DNA from: Chitinophaga rupis
GTDB taxonomy: Bacteria; Bacteroidota; Bacteroidia; Chitinophagales; Chitinophagaceae
Direction: 5' to 3'
Length of the DNA: 64,000 nt
Assembly (NCBI RefSeq): GCF_900109685.1
Contig: NZ_FOBB01000003.1
Location: 434,001-498,000, forward strand
The position numbers were made by a program, and so were the translations under genes. This document shows, piece by piece, positions 54,899 through 64,000 of this stretch (positions are counted from its first letter, which is position 1; each line of letters begins with the position of its first letter). The notes beneath the pieces were generated by a model. The model saw only the letters and a list, made by a program, of their open reading frames with translations, was not told the origin of the DNA and did no database searches.

Positions 54899-54979
54899 AT
54901 GGTGATCTGCAGTACCCGGATGATCGCTGAAGTAACAATTCAGATTAGACCAACAATCCAGGCTCAAACTTCTTCTTCC

Positions 54980-55501
54980 TTACCCCTGTATACCTTCTTT
55001 CTCCGTTTTTGTTTTCTTATCCCACACTTCAAACGTAAATGCATACGCATGTTTTTCATCTGCCGGGTGCAGCCTGCTGCTTACCAGGTTCCATTCTTTG
55101 GGATCAAATTCCGGGAAGTGCGCATCACCGGTAACAGTAGCATGAATGCGGGTAATGTACATGCGCTGCACCAGTAACGGAATGGCCTGTCTAAAGATCT
55201 CTTCTCCCCCGGTAATAAACATTTCTTCCCCATCAAAAGTGCCTGCGATCATCAGGGCTTCCTGTAAGGAGGTGGTAACAATGATGCCCTCACGCGGATA
55301 ATCCGGCTGGCGGGTAATTACTATATTCGGGCGGTTGGGTAAAGGCTTGCCTAATGATTCAAAGGTTTTACGGCCCATGATAATGGGTTTACCGATAGTA
55401 GTTTCTTTGAAGTATTTCATATCGGCCGGCAGGCGCCAGGGTAACTGGTTGTGCTGCCCTATAACGTTATTCTCTGATGCTGCAACAATGATGGAAACCA
55501 T
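54980..55501 (-). CDS. folA: Dihydrofolate reductase
   Basis: A 173-aa enzyme that reduces dihydrofolate to tetrahydrofolate with NADPH. It has the substrate-site motif LPWRLPADMKYF, NADPH binding GRKTFESLG, and ITGGEEIFRQA. Partnered by thyA, whose reaction produces dihydrofolate, 260 bp upstream on the same strand. The intervening repeat makes co-transcription uncertain. Confidence 0.94.
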   Translation of the reverse strand: MVSIIVAASENNVIGQHNQLPWRLPADMKYFKETTIGKPIIMGRKTFESLGKPLPNRPNIVITRQPDYPREGIIVTTSLQEALMIAGTFDGEEMFITGGEEIFRQAIPLLVQRMYITRIHATVTGDAHFPEFDPKEWNLVSSRLHPADEKHAYAFTFEVWDKKTKTEKEGIQG

Positions 55502-55502
55502 G

Positions 55503-55760
55503 AGTTGAATTACGAATTATTTAATTACGAATTACGAATTGAGTACTACAACTTGTAAAGAGCTCAATGAATATTGGTAACCCGTAAGTTTATTTATAAC
55601 TACAAATTATTATTACAAACTTCTATCATTCGCAATTAATAATTCATAAACCTGTTTCAATTGCAAATTATTAATTACAAATTAATCAATCATCAAGTTA
55701 CAATCAGCCGCTCCCATCCATTCGTAATTCGTAATTCGTAATTGAATAATTCGTAATTGA
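55503..55760. repeat. Intergenic word repeat 'AATTACGAATT' between thyA and folA
   Basis: AATTACGAATTATTTAATTACGAATTACGAATTG on the left faces ATTCGTAATTCGTAATTCGTAATTGAATAATTCGTAATTG on the right, with further diverged copies (AACTACAAATTATTATTACAAAC) between. This is the same word as in the tssH-tssB-tssC gaps. Confidence 0.75.
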
Positions 55761-55761
55761 A

Positions 55762-56556
55762 TTACACCGCTACCGGCGCTTTTATCCCTGCATGGTGCTG
55801 GTAATTCAGCAGCTCAAAATCTTCAAAAGTAAAAGCAAAAATATCCTTCACGGCCGGGTTAATTTTCATTACCGGCAGCGGGTAGGGCGTGCGGCTTAAT
55901 TGCAGCTTAGCCTGTTCAATATGATTGTTGTACAAATGCACATCGCCAAAGCTGTGAATAAATTCGCCCGGCTCCAGGTCACATACCTGCGCCATCATCA
56001 GGGTAAGCAATGCATAGGAAGCAATGTTAAAAGGCACGCCTAAGAACACATCTGCACTACGCTGGTATAACAGGCAGCTCAGCTTCCCATTAGCCACATA
56101 GAACTGGAACAGGCAGTGGCAGGGGCTCAACGCCATTTGCGGCAGGTCGCCCACGTTCCAGGCATTTACAATAATGCGGCGGGAATCCGGATTATTTTTG
56201 ACCTGTTTTACGGCTTCGCTGATCTGGTCTATCACTTTACCATCGCGGGTTTCCCAGCTACGCCATTGCTTGCCGTAAATGGGTCCCAGGTCGCCATTGG
56301 CGTTTGCCCACTCGTCCCATATACTTACACCGTGTTCCTTCAGGTAGGCAATATTGGTATCGCCCCGGAGGAACCAGAGTAACTCATAAATAATAGATTT
56401 CAGGTGTAATTTCTTGGTAGTGACCAGCGGAAAACCATCCTGCAGGTTAAAACGCAGCTGGTAGCCAAAACAGCTGCGTGTACCGGTACCGGTGCGGTCT
56501 GTTTTTGTTGCCCCATGATCCAGTATATGCTGTAATAAATGAAGGTACTGATCCAT
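55762..56556 (-). CDS. thyA: Thymidylate synthase
   Basis: A 264-aa ThyA, exactly the E. coli length, converting dUMP to dTMP with methylene-tetrahydrofolate. The catalytic Cys is in [10 protein letters not shown]; other motifs are [13 protein letters not shown] [22 protein letters not shown], and [18 protein letters not shown] 56556 ([10 protein letters not shown]) is chosen. Confidence 0.97.
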   Translation of the reverse strand: MDQYLHLLQHILDHGATKTDRTGTGTRSCFGYQLRFNLQDGFPLVTTKKLHLKSIIYELLWFLRGDTNIAYLKEHGVSIWDEWANANGDLGPIYGKQWRSWETRDGKVIDQISEAVKQVKNNPDSRRIIVNAWNVGDLPQMALSPCHCLFQFYVANGKLSCLLYQRSADVFLGVPFNIASYALLTLMMAQVCDLEPGEFIHSFGDVHLYNNHIEQAKLQLSRTPYPLPVMKINPAVKDIFAFTFEDFELLNYQHHAGIKAPVAV

Positions 56557-56579
56557 AGGGCAAAATAACAAAATTGTTG

Positions 56580-56993
56580 CTAATGCTCCCTTAGATATTT
56601 ATCCCCACAACCTTCAATACACATACGGCTGGCCAGTACAAGGGTATTTTCATTAATGCTGATGAAGAATACAGCAGTATCCGATTGTTGTCCTTTTTTA
56701 TAGATCCGCAGGGTCGTATCCACATCCGTGGCGCGCAACTCAAAATGATCGTAGGTGCTGTTGCCGGTATTGGTATATCCGCCATCGGCATTGAAAGTTA
56801 AATAAGTAATATTTTCGGTAGGTTTCCATACCGGTTCCCCGCCAAAACTGTAATAAGAAGCATATGATTTCCAATGACCTGTCAGGTAATTAAGCTGTTT
56901 TGGTAAAGAGGCGCCATCTGTTATCGTATTATTATCCTTTTTACAAGCGGTAATACAAATGAGTAAGAATACAGGTAGTAGCAGGTATTTCAT
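56580..56993 (-). CDS. Small lipoprotein of unknown function
   Basis: A 137-aa protein with a signal peptide and lipobox ITACKKDN (Cys17), then a beta-rich domain ([20 protein letters not shown], with a lipocalin-like opening G-x-W) and [21 protein letters not shown]. It probably belongs to the lipocalin-like group of Bacteroidota lipoproteins. thyA begins 23 bp downstream, so they may share a transcript. Confidence 0.75.
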   Translation of the reverse strand: MKYLLLPVFLLICITACKKDNNTITDGASLPKQLNYLTGHWKSYASYYSFGGEPVWKPTENITYLTFNADGGYTNTGNSTYDHFELRATDVDTTLRIYKKGQQSDTAVFFISINENTLVLASRMCIEGCGDKYLREH

Positions 56994-57283
56994 CGGTGAG
57001 ATTTGATTGTAGAACGTGGCATCTCACCCGGAAGTTACAAGTATGCAAAGCGAAAAATATAACGCAAATAAACTAAACAAAAAATACACTTATCCCGGGG
57101 AATTTTCGTAATCTGCTATATAACAACCAAAGTCGTAGCGTCAGCAAGCAGGAAGCCAGCGAGCAAGATAAGTTCCATGTATTCGAAAGCTTGAATAACC
57201 TCTATCTTTTATCTAAATCTAACGCCTATATTAAAAATCTCATCATGTAAAATTTAGTATCAATCACCCAAAATCACACGCTT

Positions 57284-60200
57284 ATGTTTCTATCTAAATC
57301 TGCACGGATGGTGTTGCTATGCCTATGCACCATCAGTACGCTGTATGCCCAGCAAACAACTATTACGGGGAGGGTCACTGATGCCGCTTTTGGCAAACCA
57401 TTACCCGGGGTTACCGTACGGGTTTCCAACACCAACCGGGGCGCCATTACCGATGTGGATGGCCACTATTCACTGATGTTGCCCGCGGGCAGCAACCAGG
57501 TCACCTTCTCGTTTACCGGCTATAAAACCCAAAAAGCCACCGTTACCGGTAACACCCTTAACATGACACTGGAAGAAGATTTTGCGCGGCTGGATGAAGT
57601 GGTGGTAACCGGCCTGGCCACTTCTGTAAAACGCAGTAACCTGGCCAATGCGGTAGCCACGCTTTCCGCCAAAGACCTCTCCGGCACTGCACCGGCGCAA
57701 ACTTTTGATGCAGCGTTAAGCGGTAAAATTCCCGGCGCCCTGATCTCTGCCAACTCCGGCGCACCGGGTGGCGGCATCTCGGTAAAAGTGCGCGGTATTA
57801 CTTCTGTATTTGGAAATGCACAACCGCTTTATGTAGTAGATGGTATTTTTATGAATAATGCCAGTGTGCCCGCCGGCCTCAATGATGTTACCGGCGCAGC
57901 TACTGCGGGCAATCCCAATAACCAGGATAACCCCTCCAGCCGTATTGCGGACCTGAACCCGGCTGATATTGAAAACATTGAAATACTGAAGGGCGCTTCT
58001 GCAGCTGCCTTATATGGTTCCAAAGCAGCTGCCGGTGTAATACTGATCACTACCAAGCGCGGTAAGACAGGCAGAACCAATATCAGCATTAACCAGGAAA
58101 CCGGTTTTGTAAAGGTGCGCCATTTATTAGGCCAGCGCGTATTTACCGCAGAAACCGCGGCCGACCTGGCAGGTGCAGCAGACAACCCTGACCCCGATGT
58201 GCAGGCAGCCCGCAACACTAACCGCCAACGGTTCCTGGATGCACAATCTGCCGGCAAGATCTATGACTATGAAAAAGAACTGTTCGGCCATACTGGCCTG
58301 CTGCTGAACACTAACCTGAGCTTAAGCGGCGGCTCTGAACGCACTACTTTTTACTTTGCTGCCAACCGCCGCAGCGAAGATGGTATTGTAAAAGGTACCG
58401 GTTACCTCAACAGCTCCCTGCGGTTAAATGTAGATCACCGTATCAGTGATCGTATATCCGTTGGGTTTACTACCAACTATATTAATTCCAGCGCAGACCG
58501 CGGCCTTACCAACAACGATAATAATGGGGTAAGCTTTGGCGTGGCATTATCTACCACCCCCGGTTTTGCAGAGCTGCATAAAGATAATTTAGGTAACTAT
58601 CCGCGTAACCCTTACGCTGCATCCAACCCGCTGGAAACAAGGGATAAGATGATCAATAACGAAACCACCAACCGTTTTGTAACCGGCGTAAAGCTGGATG
58701 CACGGCTGCTGCAGAGTGATAAGTCCACCACACGTTTTGTAGCCAATGGCGGCGTAGATTACTACAACCTGAAAACAGTAGCAGTATTCCCACGTTCCTT
58801 ACAATTCATGGAAAATACACTGGGTGGCGCATCCATACAGGGTAATACCAATAACATTAACACCAACCTGGCCGGTTACCTGGTGAATAATTTTACGCCA
58901 TCGTCCAAGGCCAGCTTCACTACTACGGTAGGGGCTACACTGGAAACAGGTAATTTTGATAACATCCTGATCTCAGCCACACAGCTCATAGGTACGCAAA
59001 CAAACGTAGACCAGGCAGGTGCTGCCAACCCGCGGCAATTCCGGCAGAAGTACCGCGATAACGGCATTTTTGCACAGGAAGAAATCACCCTGCTGGATGC
59101 GGTAACTGCTACCGGTGGTATCCGTTTTGACCGCTCCACCAACAACGGCGATTTTAAGAAATACTACCTGTATCCCAAAGGCTCCCTTTCCTGGAACCTG
59201 GCTAAAATGGATTTCTGGAAAGTAAAGAGCATCAACAGCTTTAAGCTGCGTGCTGCTTACGGACAATCCGGCAACGTATCACCTTACGGCAGTAAATTCA
59301 CCGCAATGGTGATCTCCAATACCGGCGGCCTGCCCGGCTCTTTGGTGGATAACCAGCTGGGCAACACCTCCATTAAACCGGAAAAACAAACAGAGCTGGA
59401 AGCCGGTGTAGACATTAGCATACTGGATGGCCGCGTGAACCTGGAAGCTACCTACTACAACAAAAAAATATTTGATCTGCTGTTACGCCGCCTGCCTCCC
59501 GGCTCCACCGGTTTTGTGGCTGAATGGGTAAATGCAGGCGACCTGCGCAACCGCGGTATAGAGCTGGGTTTAAGCCTGCTGCCCGTTAATACCAAAAACG
59601 TACGCTGGACCTCCAACATTAACTGGTGGCGCAACCGCTCACAGGTTACCCGCCTTAGCATTCCTGCCTTTGCGCTGGGCGCCTTCGGTAACTCACTGGG
59701 TACTTTTTATATAGAACAGGGCCAGCCTGCCACACAAATAAAAGGTACCATTCCTGATCCGCAGGACGACACCAAAAACGTATTTGTAACATTAGGTAAT
59801 TCAGAGCCGGATTTCCAGATGAGCTTTTTCAATGAAGTGCAGCTGTTCACCAATTTAAGCATGCGCGTATTAGTGCATTGGAAAAAGGGCGGTGATAATA
59901 TTAACCTTACACGGCTGCTTACAGATGGCGGCGGCACCAGCCCTGACTGGGATGCAGATGCCAATGGAAATGGTGTAAAAGACGGCGCTGAACGTGGCGC
60001 TGCCGGCAGCGCTGCTCTTTTTGTGCAGGATGCCAGCTACGTAAGGATCCGTGAAATAGGCTTGTACTACAACTTCCCCGTTAAGAATAACCCGTTCTTA
60101 AGAAATGTGCGGGTAGGCGTTTCTGCCAACAACTGGTTCACGTGGACGCACTATGTGAGCTATGATCCGGAAGTATCCAACTTTGGAAGCAACACGATTA

Positions 60201-60304
60201 ACACCAGCATAAGCCGCGGTAGTACCGGTGTTTCCAGCGGGGTGGATGTTATGCCCTTCCCTGCTTCCAAACGTATGAGCTTTCATGTGGGCATTGATTT
60301 CTGA
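57284..60304 (+). CDS. SusC/RagA-type TonB-linked outer-membrane transporter
   Basis: A 1006-aa nutrient transporter. Signal peptide (ending LYAQ), a carboxypeptidase-regulatory-like domain (~25-105: TTITGRVTDAAFGKPLPGVT), a TonB plug (~110-240: LDEVVVTGLAT, KVRGITSVFGNAQPLYVVDG, LKGASAAALYGSKAAAGV), and a 22-strand barrel to the end (FHVGIDF). SusC takes a ligand delivered by SusD and moves it through the outer membrane by TonB energy. The ligand is unknown; no glycoside hydrolase is nearby. Confidence 0.95.
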   Translation: MFLSKSARMVLLCLCTISTLYAQQTTITGRVTDAAFGKPLPGVTVRVSNTNRGAITDVDGHYSLMLPAGSNQVTFSFTGYKTQKATVTGNTLNMTLEEDFARLDEVVVTGLATSVKRSNLANAVATLSAKDLSGTAPAQTFDAALSGKIPGALISANSGAPGGGISVKVRGITSVFGNAQPLYVVDGIFMNNASVPAGLNDVTGAATAGNPNNQDNPSSRIADLNPADIENIEILKGASAAALYGSKAAAGVILITTKRGKTGRTNISINQETGFVKVRHLLGQRVFTAETAADLAGAADNPDPDVQAARNTNRQRFLDAQSAGKIYDYEKELFGHTGLLLNTNLSLSGGSERTTFYFAANRRSEDGIVKGTGYLNSSLRLNVDHRISDRISVGFTTNYINSSADRGLTNNDNNGVSFGVALSTTPGFAELHKDNLGNYPRNPYAASNPLETRDKMINNETTNRFVTGVKLDARLLQSDKSTTRFVANGGVDYYNLKTVAVFPRSLQFMENTLGGASIQGNTNNINTNLAGYLVNNFTPSSKASFTTTVGATLETGNFDNILISATQLIGTQTNVDQAGAANPRQFRQKYRDNGIFAQEEITLLDAVTATGGIRFDRSTNNGDFKKYYLYPKGSLSWNLAKMDFWKVKSINSFKLRAAYGQSGNVSPYGSKFTAMVISNTGGLPGSLVDNQLGNTSIKPEKQTELEAGVDISILDGRVNLEATYYNKKIFDLLLRRLPPGSTGFVAEWVNAGDLRNRGIELGLSLLPVNTKNVRWTSNINWWRNRSQVTRLSIPAFALGAFGNSLGTFYIEQGQPATQIKGTIPDPQDDTKNVFVTLGNSEPDFQMSFFNEVQLFTNLSMRVLVHWKKGGDNINLTRLLTDGGGTSPDWDADANGNGVKDGAERGAAGSAALFVQDASYVRIREIGLYYNFPVKNNPFLRNVRVGVSANNWFTWTHYVSYDPEVSNFGSNTINTSISRGSTGVSSGVDVMPFPASKRMSFHVGIDF

Positions 60305-60324
60305 TAACATTTAAACGGATTATT

Positions 60325-61623
60325 ATGAAAAAGCATTTCATTCAATATATAACAGCAGCCGTATTGCTGGCAGCCTGCCAGAAGGGAGAGATCCCCAATT
60401 TAAACACGCCGCAGGCAGATGCTATTACACGCAACCCTACCAAGGAAGAGCTGAATAACCTGGTAACCGGGGCTGAATCCGGTATGCGCTTTACCCTGGG
60501 CACTTATTACGATGCAATAGGCATTATAGGGCGTGATATCTACCGCTTTGCCGGTTCTGAACCACGTTTTTATACGGAGCTGTTGGGCGCCGGTTCCTCT
60601 ACGCTGGATAATAATACCTTTTACATTACCAATCCATGGGCTTCGCGGTACCGTGTAGTAAGGCAGGGAAATATACTGTTGCAGGCGGCCACCAACTCCA
60701 GCTTTATTACTGCGCCGCAAAAGAATGGCTACCTGGGTTTTGCCAAAACCATTATGGCTTACCAGCTATTACTGAATCTGAACATGACTGATGCCAACGG
60801 CATCCGCATTAGTGTGCAGGATTTTGAAAATCCCGGTCCTATTGTACAGAAAAACGTTGCGTTGGATTCTATTGCACAAATGCTGGAAGACGGAAAGACC
60901 AGCCTTACCGGTGCGGAAATACTTTTTCCTTTATCCGGCGGGTTTGATGGTTTCAAGGATGCAGCGGGCCTGCTGAAATTTAACCGGGCGCTGGCCGCCA
61001 GGGTGGCGGTGTACCGGCAGCAGTGGGCACAGGCACTAACGGCGCTGAATGAATCTTTCTTTGATCTGAACGGCAGCTTTACCACTGGTATATATCATTT
61101 GTTTGGTAACGGCAGCGGCGAGCAGCTGAACCCCTGCTACTTTGCGCAAAACTCAAACGGTGAGGTAAGGGTGGCACATCCCTCTTACGCATTGGACATT
61201 ACCCCGGGTGATGACCGCATACAAAAGGCTACACTCCGCACCAGCGCTGCCAGCCAGGGCGGGTTAACCAGCAACCGCGATGTATGGATCTATACCAGCA
61301 ACACCGCGCCTATTCCCATTATCCGTAATGAGGAATTAATACTGATCTATGCAGAAGCCAAGATCCAAACCAATGCATTCCCGGATGCCATAGTAGCGCT
61401 GAACCGCATTCGCACAGGGCATAATGTAGCCCCGTATACAGGCGCCATTACACAGGCTGCCCTGATAGATGAAATGTTACGGCAGCGCCGGTATTCGCTT
61501 TTTTATGAAGGCCACCGCTGGATAGATGTACGCCGGTATAACCGCCTGAACACCTTACCATTAGACCGGGCCGGTGATGATGTGTGGAGCGCGTTTCCAA
61601 TACCTCAGAATGAGAATCAGTAG
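60325..61623 (+). CDS. SusD/RagB-type lipoprotein
   Basis: A 432-aa ligand-binding lid of the SusC pump, with lipobox LLAACQKG (about Cys18), the N-terminal TPR-rich helical region and the C-terminal ([20 protein letters not shown]) motif of the family. It is shorter than most SusD proteins (450-600 aa). It begins 20 bp after susC, so they are co-transcribed. Confidence 0.92.
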   Translation: MKKHFIQYITAAVLLAACQKGEIPNLNTPQADAITRNPTKEELNNLVTGAESGMRFTLGTYYDAIGIIGRDIYRFAGSEPRFYTELLGAGSSTLDNNTFYITNPWASRYRVVRQGNILLQAATNSSFITAPQKNGYLGFAKTIMAYQLLLNLNMTDANGIRISVQDFENPGPIVQKNVALDSIAQMLEDGKTSLTGAEILFPLSGGFDGFKDAAGLLKFNRALAARVAVYRQQWAQALTALNESFFDLNGSFTTGIYHLFGNGSGEQLNPCYFAQNSNGEVRVAHPSYALDITPGDDRIQKATLRTSAASQGGLTSNRDVWIYTSNTAPIPIIRNEELILIYAEAKIQTNAFPDAIVALNRIRTGHNVAPYTGAITQAALIDEMLRQRRYSLFYEGHRWIDVRRYNRLNTLPLDRAGDDVWSAFPIPQNENQ

Positions 61624-61626
61624 AGG

Positions 61627-61925
61627 AGCTGAAAGCGCAAAGCATAAAGCAGAAAGCTGATTAGAGCGAATGATGTTTGCGAAAAGCTGAAAGCAAAAAA
61701 CGCAAAGCAGAAAGCTGATTGAGGCGAATGATGTTTGCGAAAGCTGAAAGCAAAAAGCGCAAAGCAGAAAGCTGATTGAAGCGAATGATATTCGCGAATT
61801 TGGATGCATGAACATAAAACAAAAAGCAGAAAGCCGGGCACTCGCTCCGATGCTTTCTGCTTTTTGCTTTCAGCTTTTTGCCTTCCGCTCTAACGCTTTC
61901 TGCTTTTTGCTTTCAGCTTTATGCT
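61627..61925. repeat. 58-bp tandem repeat and inverted 'AAAGCAGAAAGC' region after SusD
   Basis: The 301-bp gap between SusD and proline dehydrogenase has no gene. Three near-copies of a 57-58 bp unit start at 61627, 61685 and 61742 (AGCTGAAAGC ... GATTGAGGCGAATGATGTT). They are followed by CAAAAAGCAGAAAGC (61820-61834) and its inverse GCTTTCTGCTTTTTG (61852-61866), then by more GCTTTCTGCTTTTTGCTTTCAGC to the end of the gap. Confidence 0.85.
61820..61866. terminator. Terminator-like hairpin between SusD and proline dehydrogenase
   Basis: A 15-bp perfect stem, A-rich left and T-rich right, between convergent genes. It is built entirely from the word repeat. Confidence 0.65.
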
Positions 61926-63112
61926 TAGATAGACCTGCGTTTCAGCTCCTTCCTTATCAAACCCAGCTCCCGGCCCATTTGCCCGGAGATGGAAGTATTT
62001 TCCTGTGCGCGGCGCAGCAGGTAGGGCATTACATCCTTTACCGGGCCATAAGGCAAATATTTGGATACGTGGTAACCGGCATGCGCCAGGTTAAAGGTGA
62101 TATTATCGCTCATGCCCAGCAGCTGTGAAAAGCTTACGTGCGGATGGTTGTGAGGTAATCCCTTTTCATCCAGCAGGCGGGCTGCCAGCATGCTGCTTTC
62201 TTCATTGTGTGTGCCTATGAATACGGCCAGCTTGTCCAGCCGGTCAATGCAAAACCTTACGGCCTCGTTATAATCTTTATCGGTTGATGTTTTATCCGGT
62301 TGTATGGGAGACGGATAATTCAGGGCTTCTGCACGTTTGCGCTCTTTTTCCATGTACGCGCCCCTTACCAGCTTGGCGCCTAACAGGTAGCCCTGCTGCT
62401 GCGCCTTATCAAAAGAAAGCTGCAGATATTCCAGGCGGTCGTGGCGGTAGAGCTGGAAGGTGTTATATACAATAACGGCTGTTTTATTGAACAGCCGCAT
62501 CATTTCATCGGCCAGGTCATCTACCGGTTGCTGGATCCAGGATTCTTCCGCATCTATCAGCAGGCCTATCTTATTTTTGGCAGCTGCTTCCGCAATGGTC
62601 CTGATGCGGTTACGCACTCTTTCAAACTCCTGCTGCTCTTCCGCTGTTAGTGGCTGCCGGCTGTGTATTTTTTCCAGCAGCTCAAAACGGGCAAAGCCGG
62701 TTACCTTGATCGCAATAAAAGGAATGTTATGATTGGCGGCAGCATATTCAATGGCGCGGATAAATTCCGGTACGGCATGGTCATAGTTCTCCTCCCCTTC
62801 CATGGCTTCTACGCCGTAATCCAGCGCAGCCCCCACATGATATTTGCCCAATACCCGTGCAGTTTGTGCAGCTTCCTCCAGGCTCTCGCCTCCGCAAAAC
62901 TGTTGAAAAATAGTGTATTTGATGAGGCCTTTAACAGGCAGCCTTAGTTTAAAGGCCAGGGGGGTTAACACGCCGCCCAGCTTTACCAGCCATGGTTTGC
63001 CGATATTACTGAACAGGAAATCGGCCTTTTTCAGTGCCTTATCTGTTTTGTGTTCAAATGCAATAGCGGTATTATCGAATGATAACGGAAGCTGCTTTTC
63101 CATGGGCCGCAA
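61925..63112 (-). CDS. Proline dehydrogenase
   Basis: A 395-aa FAD-dependent enzyme oxidising L-proline to pyrroline-5-carboxylate, the monofunctional form without the P5C dehydrogenase half. The TIM-barrel C-terminus carries GAKLVRGAYMEKERKRA, IGTHNEESSMLAA and LRRAQENTSI. In-frame ATG codons at 63112 and 63103 (MEKQLPLSF) are both possible; the second is closer to the usual start. It is divergent from the FecR gene. Confidence 0.93.
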   Translation of the reverse strand: MRPMEKQLPLSFDNTAIAFEHKTDKALKKADFLFSNIGKPWLVKLGGVLTPLAFKLRLPVKGLIKYTIFQQFCGGESLEEAAQTARVLGKYHVGAALDYGVEAMEGEENYDHAVPEFIRAIEYAAANHNIPFIAIKVTGFARFELLEKIHSRQPLTAEEQQEFERVRNRIRTIAEAAAKNKIGLLIDAEESWIQQPVDDLADEMMRLFNKTAVIVYNTFQLYRHDRLEYLQLSFDKAQQQGYLLGAKLVRGAYMEKERKRAEALNYPSPIQPDKTSTDKDYNEAVRFCIDRLDKLAVFIGTHNEESSMLAARLLDEKGLPHNHPHVSFSQLLGMSDNITFNLAHAGYHVSKYLPYGPVKDVMPYLLRRAQENTSISGQMGRELGLIRKELKRRSI

Positions 63113-63177
63113 AGTTAAGGGGCTGCCATTGTTTTAACAAAAAACTGTTTACTTTTAACACTCCCAGCAAAAATGTC

Positions 63178-63963
63178 ATGTTCAACACAAGCGTACAAAA
63201 CACCTTACCTATCATGGGCCTGCTATTAATGGCAGGTATCCACCTACAATGCCAGCCATCTGAAAAGCAGGACCCGGTTAAACACCTGCTTAACGGGCAA
63301 ACCACCTATACCACCTACCAGGGGGAGGTAGGACACCGTAAAAAGCTGCAGCTGGCAGACAGCAGCACTGTAATACTGAATGCCGGTTCCCGCCTGCTGG
63401 TACCAGCCACCTTTCCGCAGCAGGGCCGGGAGCTTATACTGGATGGAGAGGCTTATTTTGATGCGGCCCCCATCGCCAACGGCCGGCCCTTTACCGTAAA
63501 AACGGATAAGCTGACCATTACCGCCCTGGGTACCGCCTTTAAGATCCGGTCCTTTGCCGCGCAACCCGGCGCTACGGCCTATTTGCTGAATGGCAAGGTT
63601 AAAGTGGCCAAAACCTACCACTCCACTACCGATAACCAGCCGGAAATACTGGAACGCGGGCAAATGGTATTAGCCAACAAGGATATTGACCTGATGGAAA
63701 AAGAAACCTACCAGCCTGCTGAGCTGGAAGCCTGGTTACAGGAAGATCTGCGGTTTAAGGATATACCTTTTATGACCATGGTCAGGCAGCTGGAAGATTG
63801 GTTTGCTGTAACCATTACGGTAGAAGGGGATGTATCCTCCATCAAAAATATGACGGCCTCCTTCCGGCATAATACTTTACAGGAGGTGCTGGAAATACTG
63901 CGTAAGGCTGCGCATTGCAGCTATAAGATCAAGGGAGATGAGGTGGTGATAACAATTGATTGA
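63178..63963 (+). CDS. FecR-domain lipoprotein-like protein without cytoplasmic anti-sigma region
   Basis: A 261-aa protein with a central FecR domain (~55-165: QLADSSTVILNAGSRLLVPATF, LILDGEAYFDA, TALGTAFKIRSF) and a C-terminal DUF4974-type domain (~185-261: DLRFKDIPFMTMVRQLEDWF). Bacteroidota FecR anti-sigma factors normally have an ~80-residue cytoplasmic sigma-binding part before a membrane helix; here only ~25 residues with a possible lipobox (IHLQC) precede it. ATG 63178 is used because the frame to 63079 runs through the divergent proline dehydrogenase start region. The window ends 37 bp later, so partners downstream cannot be seen. Confidence 0.8.
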   Translation: MFNTSVQNTLPIMGLLLMAGIHLQCQPSEKQDPVKHLLNGQTTYTTYQGEVGHRKKLQLADSSTVILNAGSRLLVPATFPQQGRELILDGEAYFDAAPIANGRPFTVKTDKLTITALGTAFKIRSFAAQPGATAYLLNGKVKVAKTYHSTTDNQPEILERGQMVLANKDIDLMEKETYQPAELEAWLQEDLRFKDIPFMTMVRQLEDWFAVTITVEGDVSSIKNMTASFRHNTLQEVLEILRKAAHCSYKIKGDEVVITID

Positions 63964-64000
63964 TGTACAGATATGCAAATGTGCAATTGCAGGAACTTCA

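Noticed and set aside
54899..55177. 92-aa plus-strand gene after dnaG
   Set aside because: It lies antisense to folA and starts at the dnaG stop; no independent evidence.
61561..61841. Overlapping minus-strand frames with repeated SFLLC/FCFQL peptides
   Set aside because: They are translations of the 58-bp tandem repeat, not a protein family.
63079..63177. Longer FecR protein starting at ATG 63079
   Set aside because: It would overlap the divergent proline dehydrogenase start and gives no membrane helix or sigma-binding pattern.

Overview
The window is a 64-kb stretch of a Bacteroidota chromosome, most like Chitinophagaceae (Chitinophaga-type). The evidence is a subtype iii type VI secretion system (T6SSiii, confined to Bacteroidota), a SusC/SusD pair, a giant PKD protein with a type IX secretion C-terminal sorting domain, PorT-like beta-barrels, a Bacteroidota-type promoter (TTG / TAnnTTTG), few Shine-Dalgarno sequences, and housekeeping genes (dnaG, dnaK, argS, pdhB) of that lineage. 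No rRNA, tRNA, CRISPR array, transposase or integrase was seen.

Layout. 1-5.2 kb: end of pyruvate kinase, an AraC regulator, an aldehyde dehydrogenase and coaA, then an 18-bp-stem terminator and four 53-bp tandem repeats. 5.3-26.2 kb: a T6SSiii locus in four alternately oriented blocks. Block 1 (minus) is tssG-tssN-tssK-tssO-tssD1. Block 2 (plus) is a PKD membrane protein (candidate tssP)-tssE-tssF. Block 3 (minus) is tssH/clpV-tssB-tssC, a secreted protein weakly like conjugative TraN, and a lytic transglycosylase. Block 4 (plus) is tssD2, a signal-less lysozyme-like protein, a lipoprotein, vgrG and a tetratricopeptide-like protein. Block 4 reads as a tube/effector/immunity/spike/adaptor cassette and is the most interesting part of the window. 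No tssQ, tssR or PAAR gene could be assigned with confidence.

26.3-46.5 kb is mostly core genome: a cysteine-free peroxiredoxin-fold protein, a PmoA-family protein, dipeptide epimerase, dnaK, two outer-membrane proteins, argS, cdd, lepB, a hydrolase, an NtrC-like regulator with an altered GAFTGA loop and no DNA-binding domain, cysE-cysM, pdhB and a thiolase. 46.6-52.8 kb holds the 1719-aa PKD/T9SS surface protein and a shorter PKD neighbour. 52.9-56.6 kb is DNA and folate metabolism (dnaG, folA, thyA). 57.3-61.6 kb is a SusC/SusD pair, followed by proline dehydrogenase and a FecR-domain protein.

A second theme runs through the spaces between genes. Many gaps are filled by short 'words' repeated directly and as inverted copies, with a different word in each group (for example TTCGTAATT, ATGGTCCAT, AAAGCAGAAAGC, CAGTTGGCAGT). 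They sit at gene ends, often around a terminator hairpin, and look like one class of intergenic element with many unrelated sequences.

All family assignments come from reading motifs, lengths and context by eye; no database search was possible.
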